In this document: positions 25,049-32,840 of the stretch, piece by piece
How the letters are laid out: each line of letters opens with the position of its first letter
How positions within the stretch are numbered: position 1 is the first letter of the stretch
NCBI GenBank assembly: GCA_001799615.1
Contig: MGTU01000013.1
Span: 31,499 to 95,498, forward strand
From: Elusimicrobia bacterium GWA2_61_42
GTDB taxonomy: Bacteria; Elusimicrobiota; Elusimicrobia; Elusimicrobiales; UBA9959
Length of the DNA: 64,000 bases
Reading direction: 5' to 3'
The notes under the pieces: generated by a model
Seen by the model: the letters and a program-made list of their open reading frames with translations, nothing else
Told to the model about the DNA's origin: nothing
Database searches by the model: none
Program-made: the position numbers and the translations under genes

Positions 25049-26770
25049 TTAACTAAGAGCGTCCCCTATTGGTTCCACCTTATATAGCACCATGGGGGCG
25101 GATTTGCCTTTCATCAGGACGGGGGCGCATTTCACAAAGGTGTAGCCCGGGAAGCGGGTTTTGGTCACGCCTTTTACCAGGGCGTCGCTTACCAGGATCT
25201 GCGTGGCGGCCGTCTTGGTCTGGCTTTCAATGCGCGAAGCCACGTTCACGGTGTCGCCCAGCACGGTGTACTCCAGGCGCTCCACGGTGCCCACGTTGCC
25301 GGCCACCAGCCCGCCGCTGTGCAGGCCCACCCCGAAGAACACCTCCGGGTACTTGCCCTGCGCGTTGAATTCCTTAAGGGCTTTCCGCATGCCCAGCGCC
25401 GCCCTTAAAGCCGCCTCCTGGTGGTCCTCCACCCCGAACACCGGCGAAAAGATGGCCATCACCGCGTCGCCCATGAATTTATTGATGACCCCGCGGTTCT
25501 CCGTGATAGGCCTGGTGACGTAAGTGAAATATTCGTTTAGAAAACCTATCAGCTCCACCGGCGGCAGCTTCTCGCTGAGCGGGGTAAAGCCCCGGATGTC
25601 GGAAAACAGCACCGTGGCCTGGATCTCCTCGCCGGCCAGGTTCACCTTGCCGCTCTTCATGATCTTCTCCGCTATCTCCAGCGAGACGTAACGGCCGAAG
25701 GTGTCCTTGATATGATCCCGCTCCACCAGCCCGTCCAGCATCATGTTGAAATGCCCTTTCAGCTGGCCCAGCTCGTCGGCGTACAGCACCGAGGTCTTGC
25801 AGCTGAAATCCCCGGCCGCCACGGCCTTCATGCGCTTCACCAGCGCGCTTACCGGGGCCTGCACGTTAAGGCGGTAGATCAGGATGGAGACCGCCTGGAA
25901 CACCACGATGATCCCGACGATGGTGCCGATGAAAAGGATAGGGATGAGCGCTCTCATATTTTCAGGCGTCCCCAGCCAGGCCAGCACCTCCGCCTGGGTG
26001 GAGCCCATGCGGGCGAACACGTCCAGGTTGGCGAAAACGGGCACGTACAGGCAGAGCAGCAGCGGCACCATACCCAGCGAGAAGATCAGCAGCGCGTAGC
26101 GCAGCGTCAGGCTTACCGCGAAGCCGCGCTTGAGGCCGTAAGGATTGTTCTCCATGAAGAACGGCTTGGCGATGCAGCTCCGCACGTAAAGCCCGGTCAG
26201 CTCCAGGTTCAAGTAGCTGACAAAAGCGCCCAACATCAAAGACGACACGGCGAAAACCAGCTTGATCTTGTCAGGCGCGCTGCCGTTAAATTCCGTATAA
26301 GCCGCCACGTTGCCGAAGTAGCGCTGAAAAGCCACCACCCAGCCCAGCAGGAAGATGACCAGCGGCAGATTTATTATCCGCCTTTCTATCTTACCCAGGT
26401 CCTGCTGCTTTTTCCAGAAGTTATGCTTGTAAAGCGGCAGCAGCCAGAGCAGCAGCAGCACAAAAGAGAAATCCAGGTTGGCGGCCTTGGCCTCATAGGT
26501 CATCCTGCCGCCCGCGTGCTCCTGTTTCTTAATATTGAATGTTTTAAGGATGTCGTCCTTTACGGCCCGGGAGGGCTTGTAGGCGTCGCCTTTGGCCGTG
26601 GCGGCGATGCCCTCGCTCCAGACGGACTGCAAAAGGCCGCTGCGCGCGATGGAATATTTCTCGAAGAAGAAAGCCGTAGTGCTGCCGAAGAACACCATCA
26701 GCGTGAACAGCACGTACAGCCCCAGGTGCAGCTTGCGGAACTTGTTCCAGGCCTTTGAGAATATTTTCAT
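25049..26770 (-). CDS. Membrane class III adenylate/guanylate cyclase with HAMP domain
   Basis: 573 residues. The N-terminal ~300 hold about six hydrophobic segments, then a HAMP linker (about 300-360; QAPVSALVKRMKAVAAGDF), then the catalytic domain from about 380. Metal-binding sequence is VLFSDIRGFTPL with the second Asp in NKFMGDAVMAIFSP; NVASRIESQT is the transition-state block. Produces cAMP or cGMP; the choice is not certain from motifs seen by eye. The weak ribosome site suggests low expression. A transporter with a cNMP-binding domain is close by. Confidence 0.92.
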   Translation of the reverse strand: MKIFSKAWNKFRKLHLGLYVLFTLMVFFGSTTAFFFEKYSIARSGLLQSVWSEGIAATAKGDAYKPSRAVKDDILKTFNIKKQEHAGGRMTYEAKAANLDFSFVLLLLWLLPLYKHNFWKKQQDLGKIERRIINLPLVIFLLGWVVAFQRYFGNVAAYTEFNGSAPDKIKLVFAVSSLMLGAFVSYLNLELTGLYVRSCIAKPFFMENNPYGLKRGFAVSLTLRYALLIFSLGMVPLLLCLYVPVFANLDVFARMGSTQAEVLAWLGTPENMRALIPILFIGTIVGIIVVFQAVSILIYRLNVQAPVSALVKRMKAVAAGDFSCKTSVLYADELGQLKGHFNMMLDGLVERDHIKDTFGRYVSLEIAEKIMKSGKVNLAGEEIQATVLFSDIRGFTPLSEKLPPVELIGFLNEYFTYVTRPITENRGVINKFMGDAVMAIFSPVFGVEDHQEAALRAALGMRKALKEFNAQGKYPEVFFGVGLHSGGLVAGNVGTVERLEYTVLGDTVNVASRIESQTKTAATQILVSDALVKGVTKTRFPGYTFVKCAPVLMKGKSAPMVLYKVEPIGDALS

Positions 26771-26798
26771 AAGATATTTACCCCGCGTTCCGCCGGCG

Positions 26799-27566
26799 CT
26801 AAGCCCGCATGTCTGACAAAGTCACTTCCGGGTTATGGTACCGCGCGTAGCCCGGGGTTTTTTTGCCGTATTGGATGGCTTCGGTCGGGCACCACTGTAT
26901 GCAGGCCAGGCATTGTTCGCAGCGCCCCTGCCACACAGGCTTTTTGCCTTCTATCACGATATTCCCGCTGGGGCAGACCGCGGTGCAGATGGCGCAGCCG
27001 TTGCATTTATCGTCGGCCCAGAAATTCTTGTCGAGTTTGGCCACCTTAGAATAGGACAGCTTGTAGAACAGGCCCGACAGCAGCAGGTTCTGCCACAGCG
27101 GCCCTTGCTCCACCGGCCCGACCCCCCCGCGGGCGATAGTGCCGGCGATCTCACGGATCTTTATGGCGGCGCCGGAGAACAGGCGGTGCTGCGTTTCAAC
27201 GGGGGCGGCCCCGCCCCAGGGGATATAATTGCTGGGCATGACTATGTCGAACCCGGCGGACAGTTTAAGGCCGCGGGCTTCCATCAGTTTCTTCAGCTGC
27301 GTAAGCGTGGCGGCCACCTGGCCCGCGTTCACGGCCAGCGCGAAATAATATTTATTGGCCGGCAGCCGGTTCACGAACTCCACCACCCGGCCGGGCAGCC
27401 CCCAGATATGCACCGGGAACACCAGCCCTATGGCCTCGGCCCCGTCGTGCTCGGGCGAGCCCCTGCGCATGCTGCCCAGGCGCGCGTCTTTAAGTTCCGC
27501 GCCCAGTTTCCTGGCGGCCCATAAAGAATTGCCGGTGCCGGTATAATAATAAATTGAGGTTTTCAT
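26799..27566 (-). CDS. EFR1-type flavodoxin/ferredoxin fusion protein
   Basis: 255 residues. The N-terminal half is flavodoxin-like with an FMN phosphate loop (YYTGTGNSLWAARKL). The C-terminal part has two [4Fe-4S] motifs, CNGCAICTAVCP and CEQCLACIQWCP (about residues 190-230). Proteins of this type shuttle low-potential electrons in anaerobes, but partners are unknown. GGGAG ribosome site. This supports an anaerobic host. Confidence 0.9.
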   Translation of the reverse strand: MKTSIYYYTGTGNSLWAARKLGAELKDARLGSMRRGSPEHDGAEAIGLVFPVHIWGLPGRVVEFVNRLPANKYYFALAVNAGQVAATLTQLKKLMEARGLKLSAGFDIVMPSNYIPWGGAAPVETQHRLFSGAAIKIREIAGTIARGGVGPVEQGPLWQNLLLSGLFYKLSYSKVAKLDKNFWADDKCNGCAICTAVCPSGNIVIEGKKPVWQGRCEQCLACIQWCPTEAIQYGKKTPGYARYHNPEVTLSDMRA

Positions 27567-27656
27567 AATTCTCCCGTGCCGCCCCTGCCAGCGGGAAGTG
27601 ATTTTCCCGGGCTTCCTTAATTATCCCAATTTTAGCCCGCTCCCGCACCTGTACAA

Positions 27657-27690
27657 ACAAAAAACCGGAGGCAAAGCCCCCGGTCTTTTG
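27657..27690 (-). terminator. Terminator after ssb copy 2
   Basis: A-run, stem ACCGGAGGC-AAA-GCCCCCGGT, T-run. On the minus strand the T-run follows the ssb gene. Confidence 0.8.
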
Positions 27691-27702
27691 TTTTCAGGCC
27701 GG

Positions 27703-28173
27703 CTATTTCCGCCGCCCCGCCTTTGCCGTTTTGGGCGCCTGTTCTTCAGGCCAGCCCGCATCCGCCACGTGCTCGCCGGGGGCGTGGTCCGCGGCGCCCG
27801 GCGCGGGGTCGCCTGCCTCCCGGGGTTTTTCTCCCAGGAATTCCACCGAGTCCACGTACACGAACAGCTTGGAATGGTGCTGCTTGTCCTCTTTGCCGTC
27901 CCACTGCTCCAGCACCAGGTGGCCTTCCACGAATACCTGCCGCCCTTTCTTCAGCAGGCCCGCCAGGTCCGCCAGCTTGCGGCCGGGCTCGTGGTTGTAG
28001 GCCTTCAGGTTCAGCCACACCGGCGTTTCCTCCCACTCGCCGGTCTGCGCGTTCTTGCGCCTGTTGTGCACGGCAAAGCCCAGGTTGGCCACCTTGCCCC
28101 CGTTCTTGAACTCCGTCACCTCCGGGTCCCGCGTCAGCCGCCCTATCAGCATCACTTTATTCAGGTTTCCCAT
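27703..28173 (-). CDS. Single-stranded DNA-binding protein, copy 2 (no acidic tip)
   Basis: 156 residues. The OB-fold half is very close to copy 1 (MGNLNKVMLIGRLTRDPEVT, WEETPVWLNLKAYNHEPGRK, VFVEGHLVLEQWDG). The tail is different: Ala/Pro-rich and ending in basic residues (PKTAKAGRRK), so the usual acidic DDIPF-like tip that recruits repair proteins is missing. AGGGGG ribosome site. Promoter site D lies 40 bp upstream, suggesting that this copy is inducible while copy 1 is constitutive. The repair or competence role is inferred. Confidence 0.92.
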   Translation of the reverse strand: MGNLNKVMLIGRLTRDPEVTEFKNGGKVANLGFAVHNRRKNAQTGEWEETPVWLNLKAYNHEPGRKLADLAGLLKKGRQVFVEGHLVLEQWDGKEDKQHHSKLFVYVDSVEFLGEKPREAGDPAPGAADHAPGEHVADAGWPEEQAPKTAKAGRRK

Positions 28174-28211
28174 ACTGCCCCCTTACCGAGTTTTTTAAGT
28201 CCCCTGCTCAC

Positions 28212-28253
28212 AAATAGCATAGCAGGCGACCGCGACAACGTAGTGTCGGGTTG
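28212..28253. promoter_or_regulatory. Palindrome/-10 promoter module, site D
   Basis: On the minus strand: CCCGACACTACGTTGTCG, then CTGCTATGCTATTT at the standard spacing, about 40 bp before ssb copy 2. On the plus strand a TATAAT (28261-28266) follows the palindrome and lies 6 bp before the protease ATG. One palindrome may therefore serve two divergent genes. Confidence 0.85.
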
Positions 28254-28260
28254 GAAATCG

Positions 28261-28266
28261 TATAAT
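28261..28266 (+). promoter_or_regulatory. -10 box TATAAT with apparently leaderless start
   Basis: A perfect TATAAT ends 6 bases before the ATG of the protease gene, leaving no room for a ribosome site, so the transcript would start at or next to the ATG. There is no clear -35 box; the palindrome of site D occupies that region. Confidence 0.65.
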
Positions 28267-28272
28267 TTGCCT

Positions 28273-29208
28273 ATGCGCAAGCTCCTGAGCTGGTTACTGC
28301 TGCTGGCGGCCCTGGGCGCCGCCTGGTACCAGTGGCGGACGCAGAAAGACCAATTGCTGGGCGCGGCGCACCTGCTGCGGGCGCGGCTGTTCCCCTGCTC
28401 CTCCCCCATAACTTATTCCATAGGCGCCATAGCCCCGGGCTTTACGCTGCCGCCCGAAGAACTGATCGCCGCCCTGAAAGAGGCTGAAACCGCCTGGGAA
28501 ACGCCGGCGCGCAAAGATCTTTTTGAATTCAGGCAAAGCAGCGGCGCCGTCTCCGTGGTCCTCGTCTACGACGAGCGGCAGGCCGCGCTGGACAAGCTGG
28601 CCGCGCTGGGCATTAGGACGGACCAGACCCTGGAGTCCTATAAAACTCTGAAAGCCAGATACGACGAACTCTACGCGCGGGTGGACGGAGAAGAAGCCAG
28701 GCTGAAAGGCATAACCGGCCGCTACAAGCAAAGGGAGGCCGCCTACAACGCCGAGGTGCGGCGCCTGAACCGGCAGGGCAGTTCCGGCCCGGCGGAAACC
28801 TGGCGCATCAAAAGAACGCGGGAAGCGCTGGCCATGCAGTTCGGCGGCATCAATAAGATAAAGCAGGCCGTGAACGCGGACGTAGACACCCTCAACGCGC
28901 TGGGCACCACGCTCAACCAGCTTATAGTGCAGCTGCACCTGAACGTAACGCAGTACAACCGCGCCGGCTCGGCCATGGGCAGGTACGAAGAAGGTTTATA
29001 TAAAATTACGAACGGCGTGCAGACCATAGAGATCTACAAATACACGGACCACGCGCAGCTGGTCAGCCTGCTGGCGCACGAACTGGGCCACGCCCTGGGC
29101 CTGGACCACGTTACCGACCCGGACAGCCTGATGTACCCCATAAACAAAGGCGGCGTCCTGAAACTGACGCCCAAAGACCTGGGCGAACTCGACCGCGTGT
29201 GCAGTTAG
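28273..29208 (+). CDS. Membrane-anchored matrixin-like zinc metalloprotease
   Basis: 311 residues. An N-terminal membrane anchor (LLSWLLLLAALGAAWY) is followed by a long coiled-coil-rich region (about 100-235) and a C-terminal protease core. The zinc site is HELGHALGLDH (residues about 269-279) followed by SLMYP, the metzincin Met-turn pattern seen in matrixins. It would act outside the inner membrane. The ATG at 28273 is chosen because the anchor begins there and TATAAT lies 6 bp before it. The long in-frame upstream extension overlaps the ssb gene and is not coding. Confidence 0.85.
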   Translation: MRKLLSWLLLLAALGAAWYQWRTQKDQLLGAAHLLRARLFPCSSPITYSIGAIAPGFTLPPEELIAALKEAETAWETPARKDLFEFRQSSGAVSVVLVYDERQAALDKLAALGIRTDQTLESYKTLKARYDELYARVDGEEARLKGITGRYKQREAAYNAEVRRLNRQGSSGPAETWRIKRTREALAMQFGGINKIKQAVNADVDTLNALGTTLNQLIVQLHLNVTQYNRAGSAMGRYEEGLYKITNGVQTIEIYKYTDHAQLVSLLAHELGHALGLDHVTDPDSLMYPINKGGVLKLTPKDLGELDRVCS

Positions 29209-29237
29209 TTTAAGAGGAATGGTTAGGAAAGCGGCGG

Positions 29238-29630
29238 CTAGTTTTTGGCGGAAGCTGAAACCAGCAGGTTGACCACGGGGATGTCGGCGCTGGAAAAATC
29301 GTAGTTCACCAGTTCGGCGGAAGTCACCCAGGCGATGCGGTCGTGGTCGTTGAGTTTATACTCACCGGAAAGGTGCTGTGCCCTGTACACCAGCAGCTCT
29401 ATGGGCAGGTGCTTGTATTCGAACTTGCTGGAGCAGATAAATTCGCCTATCGCTGTCTCCACGCCGAACTCTTCCATCAGCTCGCGCTTCAGGCAGGCCT
29501 CGGGCGTCTCGCCAGGCTCCAGCTTGCCGCCCGGGAACTCCCACTTGCCCGCCAGCGTATCCCCGAGCTTGCGCTGGGCAATAAGTATTTTTCCGTCCTT
29601 CTCGATAACCGCGGCGGTGACCTGCCTCAT
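29238..29630 (-). CDS. Nudix hydrolase (MutT-like)
   Basis: 130 residues with a full Nudix box, GGKLEPGETPEACLKRELMEE (residues 34-54 region), and a MutT-like N-terminus (VTAAVIEKDGKILIAQRK). Length and sequence type suggest sanitising oxidised nucleotides such as 8-oxo-dGTP; other nucleotides are possible. It begins 6 bp after the preceding secreted-protein gene, so it shares a transcript with it. Confidence 0.88.
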   Translation of the reverse strand: MRQVTAAVIEKDGKILIAQRKLGDTLAGKWEFPGGKLEPGETPEACLKRELMEEFGVETAIGEFICSSKFEYKHLPIELLVYRAQHLSGEYKLNDHDRIAWVTSAELVNYDFSSADIPVVNLLVSASAKN

Positions 29631-29636
29631 TACCGG

Positions 29637-30236
29637 TCAGTTGCCCGGCTGGGCGGCTTCCACCTGCAAGGTAAGGATAAAGGCCGTTACCGCCGCCAAA
29701 GCTTTCTTGGGCAGCAGTTCGGGGTCGTACCAGCCGTTGATGGAGCCGCTGGAAGCGAACAGGTTCAGGCCCTGCCCGTAGATATTAAAATTAGCGCCGC
29801 CGCTGCCGCTCAGGCTGACGTTCACAAAAACGCTTTTACCGTTCTCCATGTAGCTGCCGCTGACGTGGTAGTAGGAATTACCGCCGGACATGTACAGGTT
29901 GAGCCCGGCGCCGAAGATATTGTAGCCGGAGCCGCTTTTATTGATGCTGGCCCAGGAATAGCCCTGATCGGTGCGCAGGTTCACCTCGAAGCGCCCGTTG
30001 CCGGCGCCGCGCACTTCGGCCTCTATGCGGTTGTTCCAGTCATTGGCCCGCGCTTCCTTGAACCCGGGGTTGCTGGTAACGCTCATCCAGACGCTCTGGG
30101 TGGGCGCTTTCACCGCGGCTGGCGCCGCGGGTACCGCCACAACCTCTTTCACCCCGGCGGCGTTCATGGCGGGCAGTTCAAAAGCGCACACCGGCCCGGC
30201 GGCGGCTAAAATAAGGCTGAAAAATATCTTTATCAT
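29637..30236 (-). CDS. Secreted hypothetical protein
   Basis: 199 residues with a signal peptide (MIKIFFSLILAAAGPVCAFE). The mature protein has alternating polar strands with repeated Gly-Ser-Asn patterns (NKSGSGYNIFGAGLNLYMSGGNSYYHVSG, then NVSLSGSGGANFNIYGQGLNLF; each written in part), pointing to a beta-rich repeat of about 35 residues. No family recognised. GGGGGAG site before the ATG. The Nudix gene follows directly. Confidence 0.72.
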   Translation of the reverse strand: MIKIFFSLILAAAGPVCAFELPAMNAAGVKEVVAVPAAPAAVKAPTQSVWMSVTSNPGFKEARANDWNNRIEAEVRGAGNGRFEVNLRTDQGYSWASINKSGSGYNIFGAGLNLYMSGGNSYYHVSGSYMENGKSVFVNVSLSGSGGANFNIYGQGLNLFASSGSINGWYDPELLPKKALAAVTAFILTLQVEAAQPGN

Positions 30237-30283
30237 CGTCTCCCCCTGTCTATTCGTCTTTAAGTCTATATTTTACTTAATAG

Positions 30284-30328
30284 AGTGACACACAACTTAA
30301 TTCCTGTTCAATTAAGTTGTGTGTCACT
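30284..30328. repeat. Perfect 18 bp inverted repeat
   Basis: GTGACACACAACTTAATT, loop of 7, then the exact complement. It lies between the TPR gene stop and the secreted-protein gene start. It is AT-rich with no clear T-run, so it is either an unusual terminator or an operator. Confidence 0.75.
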
Positions 30329-30333
30329 TAAAT

Positions 30334-31323
30334 TCAGTTGCCGCTGTATTTCTTGAAATCGGCACGCGCGTTGCCGGCGGCTTCGGCTATGGGGGCGACT
30401 ATGGCCTTGGGGTTCAGGAAACAAAGATACAGCCAGTCCACAGCCGCTTCCAGGCGTTTGCCGCGGGCCGCCTGGCATTCGTAGCGGAGCCGGTACCCCT
30501 CGGCGTGGCCGGGCTCCAGCGCCAGCAGCGCGTTCAGGTCCTTCAGTTCTTTTTTTTCTTCCCCCGCCTGCATATAAGCCAGGCCGCGCCAGTTGTAGGC
30601 CTCGGCCAGTTTCGGGTCCAGCCGCAAAGCTTCGGAAAAGTCCTCTATGGCCTCGGCCAGATGCGCGGCCCCGCCCGGCTTCTCCGACATATAGGAAAGC
30701 ACCTTGCCTCTCTGGAGGAAGTACTCCGCCGCCTCGGGGTCCAGGGCTATGGCTTTGGAGATATCCGCCAGGGCCTCTTCCAGGCCGCCCCCGGAAACCA
30801 GGATCTGGCTTCTCATATAGTACGCCTCGTGGCTGTCCGCGTTGGCGGCTATCGCCTCCCCCAGCGTTTCAAGGGCTTTAGCGGTATCGCCCAGCTCGTC
30901 AAAAGCTACGGCCCGCCAGTACATGGCCTCGGCGTCATCCGGCACCAGCTCCAGGCATTTGTCGAAAGCCGCTATGGCTTCGGCCCAGCACCTTTTATCT
31001 ATCTGTATCTCGCCCAAACCGTAATAGGCCTCGCTGTTCTTCGGGTCCAGGCTGACCGCCTGCGCGGCGTCCGCCAGGGCCAGCTGCAGCTCCGGCCGGC
31101 GGCCGAAGGCGTCCGCCCACTTTTCATACGCCTCTTCCTCAAAAGGCGCCCGCCCGGCCTGCTGCCAGGCTTTCTCCAGGTAGGCCTTCGCCCGCAGGCA
31201 ATAAAGCAGCGAACTGCCGTCCCCGGCCGCTATGGCCTGGCTGTAATTGGAAATAGCCAAGTCGAACAGCCCCTCGCTGAAACAGGCCTCGCCGCGCTTT
31301 ATAAGAAAATCAATATCGCTCAT
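30334..31323 (-). CDS. Tetratricopeptide-repeat protein
   Basis: 329 residues made almost entirely of TPR units of 34 residues (for example AEAYNWRGLAYMQAGEEKKE, ALADAAQAVSLDPKNSEAYY and similar, about seven units), with the W-LG-Y-A-F-A-P pattern. No signal peptide or enzymatic domain. A scaffold for protein-protein contacts; partners unknown. Weak ribosome site. Confidence 0.88.
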   Translation of the reverse strand: MSDIDFLIKRGEACFSEGLFDLAISNYSQAIAAGDGSSLLYCLRAKAYLEKAWQQAGRAPFEEEAYEKWADAFGRRPELQLALADAAQAVSLDPKNSEAYYGLGEIQIDKRCWAEAIAAFDKCLELVPDDAEAMYWRAVAFDELGDTAKALETLGEAIAANADSHEAYYMRSQILVSGGGLEEALADISKAIALDPEAAEYFLQRGKVLSYMSEKPGGAAHLAEAIEDFSEALRLDPKLAEAYNWRGLAYMQAGEEKKELKDLNALLALEPGHAEGYRLRYECQAARGKRLEAAVDWLYLCFLNPKAIVAPIAEAAGNARADFKKYSGN

Positions 31324-31393
31324 AGGTAATAGTATAGATAAACCCGCCCCCGCCGCGCCATATCCTGCCCCGCCCGGAAGAGGCGGCAGCGCG

Positions 31394-31690
31394 CTATTTT
31401 TTGCGCCAGGAAGAGCATTTGTTGGAGCGGCCGAAAATATCGGAGCTCAATACCTCGCCATCGTAGGTTATCAGGTCGCTGAAATCGTTAAGATGCTTGG
31501 CCAGCCGCCCGTGAGCTATCTCGAACGGGTCTTTCTCCCGGTAGGAGTACAGCAGGTCGATGTACAGCGCCTGGTACTTCTGCGCGAAAGCGAGAATAAA
31601 CTCATGGCTGGAAAATTTAGCCGGCAGCTGTTTTATTACCTCGGTAAGCCTTTCATCAAACCAGGCATCAAATTCAAATTTAAGCGCCAT
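31394..31690 (-). CDS. Hypothetical protein, 98 residues
   Basis: A short, mostly helical protein (FDAWFDERLTEVIKQLP, HEFILAFAQKYQALYID) with a basic C-terminus containing one Cys. No known family recognised. Stands alone between the TPR gene and the flavin-reductase gene. Confidence 0.6.
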   Translation of the reverse strand: MALKFEFDAWFDERLTEVIKQLPAKFSSHEFILAFAQKYQALYIDLLYSYREKDPFEIAHGRLAKHLNDFSDLITYDGEVLSSDIFGRSNKCSSWRKK

Positions 31691-31747
31691 ATTTATTTCC
31701 TATAACCGCCGCAAGCTACAGTAGATTATAGTAAGTATGTCAGAACA

Positions 31748-32290
31748 TCAGACCCCGGCGGGGAGCTTGGCGCGCATCAGGCGGCGGTGGCTCACCCTGC
31801 GGCCGTCCAGCACAAAGGTGCCGTCGCCCACGGCATGGAACATGCGCCCGGCTGCGGGCTTGCCGTCGGTCCAGGCGGCCACGCCGTCCAGCACAAAGAT
31901 GTCGTGCTCTTTAAGGTGGGCCACCACGCGGCACTCGATGTTGGCCACGCACTCTTTTATAAGCGGCGCCTTCACCTTGCTGCCGGCCAGCGGCGTCAGC
32001 CCGAATTTCTTGAACTTGTCGGTGTCGCTGCCGGAGCAGCACCCTATGCGCACGGCTTTCTCCGCCAGGTCCTTGCCCGGTATAGCCAGCACGCACTGCC
32101 TGGTCTTTAACAGGGCCGCGCAGGAATGGTTCCACGGCCCGGTGAGCAGGGCGAAGCGCGGCGTAAAATCCATCACCATGGTCCAGGAGATGGTCATAAT
32201 GTTCTTTTTCCCGCCGTCCGCCGTGGTCACCAGCACCACCGGCCCCGGCTCTATCAGCATAAAGGCTTTACTGAGCGGCAGCTTTTTCAT
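31748..32290 (-). CDS. Flavin reductase-like FMN-binding protein
   Basis: 180 residues of the flavin-reductase fold: PGPVVLVTTADGGKKNIMTISW near the N-terminus, the usual TGPWNHS, then DKFKKFGLTPLAGSKVKAPLI. The family binds FMN and reduces flavins or acts as a flavoredoxin. GGGGGG site before the ATG. A decayed copy of the promoter module (site H) lies about 40 bp upstream. Confidence 0.88.
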   Translation of the reverse strand: MKKLPLSKAFMLIEPGPVVLVTTADGGKKNIMTISWTMVMDFTPRFALLTGPWNHSCAALLKTRQCVLAIPGKDLAEKAVRIGCCSGSDTDKFKKFGLTPLAGSKVKAPLIKECVANIECRVVAHLKEHDIFVLDGVAAWTDGKPAAGRMFHAVGDGTFVLDGRRVSHRRLMRAKLPAGV

Positions 32291-32323
32291 GATCCCCCCG
32301 ACTATTTTTTCATGATACTAAAC

Positions 32324-32364
32324 CGGACCGCGCAGGACAAGCCGACAACTTCGTGTCTGGGTGG
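32324..32364. promoter_or_regulatory. Palindrome/-10 promoter module, site H (decayed)
   Basis: CCGACAACTTCGTGTCTGGG matches the palindrome imperfectly, and the -10 position is GC-rich (GCGGTC), so it is probably no longer a promoter. It lies between the flavin-reductase and ORF6N genes. Confidence 0.5.
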
Positions 32365-32368
32365 AGAC

Positions 32369-32740
32369 CTACCGCAGCATATCCCAGGCGCTCAGGCCCA
32401 GGCTTTTCAGCGTGCGGACCACCTCGCGCACTATTTCCACGTTTATCCGCGCGGCTTTGCCGCTTTTAAGTACGGTGGAAAGCATGGAGACGCCTGTTTC
32501 AGTGAATACCAGCGGAGGCCTGGCAAGGCGCCTGAGCGCCGGCACCGCGGCCTGCTCGCGCTGGGTAAGGCGGAACATGAACTGCCGCGTGAACTTGCGC
32601 GGATTGCGGGCCACGGCGCACAAAAGCGCTCGGGGTGTAACCTCGTAGAAGGCGGCCGCGTCCGCCGCAGCCACCACCCGCTGCCCCCGTGCCATAAATA
32701 CGCCTTTTTTAATCCTAATAACAGGGCCCTCTGTTTCCAT
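32369..32740 (-). CDS. ORF6N-domain protein, short copy
   Basis: 123 residues from the ATG at 32738-32740 (GGGGGAG site). Matches the phage-associated ORF6N domain: AAFYEVTPRALLCAVARN, FTRQFMFRLTQRE, FTETGVSMLSTVLKSGKAA and INVEIVREVVRTL. ORF6N and KilA-N domains bind DNA and occur in phages, prophages and defence islands. A longer paralogue lies at 34631-35140. The C-terminus ends soon after the domain, so it may be a minimal or shortened version. Confidence 0.82.
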   Translation of the reverse strand: METEGPVIRIKKGVFMARGQRVVAAADAAAFYEVTPRALLCAVARNPRKFTRQFMFRLTQREQAAVPALRRLARPPLVFTETGVSMLSTVLKSGKAARINVEIVREVVRTLKSLGLSAWDMLR

Positions 32741-32840
32741 AACTCCCCCAAGACTGAACACCCTCATCTAATTTGGCAATAACTTGTTGCCAAAACGTCT
32801 TTCCCGGCAATTGCGAGCTGCCTAATTCTATCCCCATTGG

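Noticed and set aside
27598..28272. In-frame N-terminal extension of the metalloprotease
   Set aside because: Overlaps ssb copy 2 and the promoter module; the real start is the ATG before the membrane anchor.
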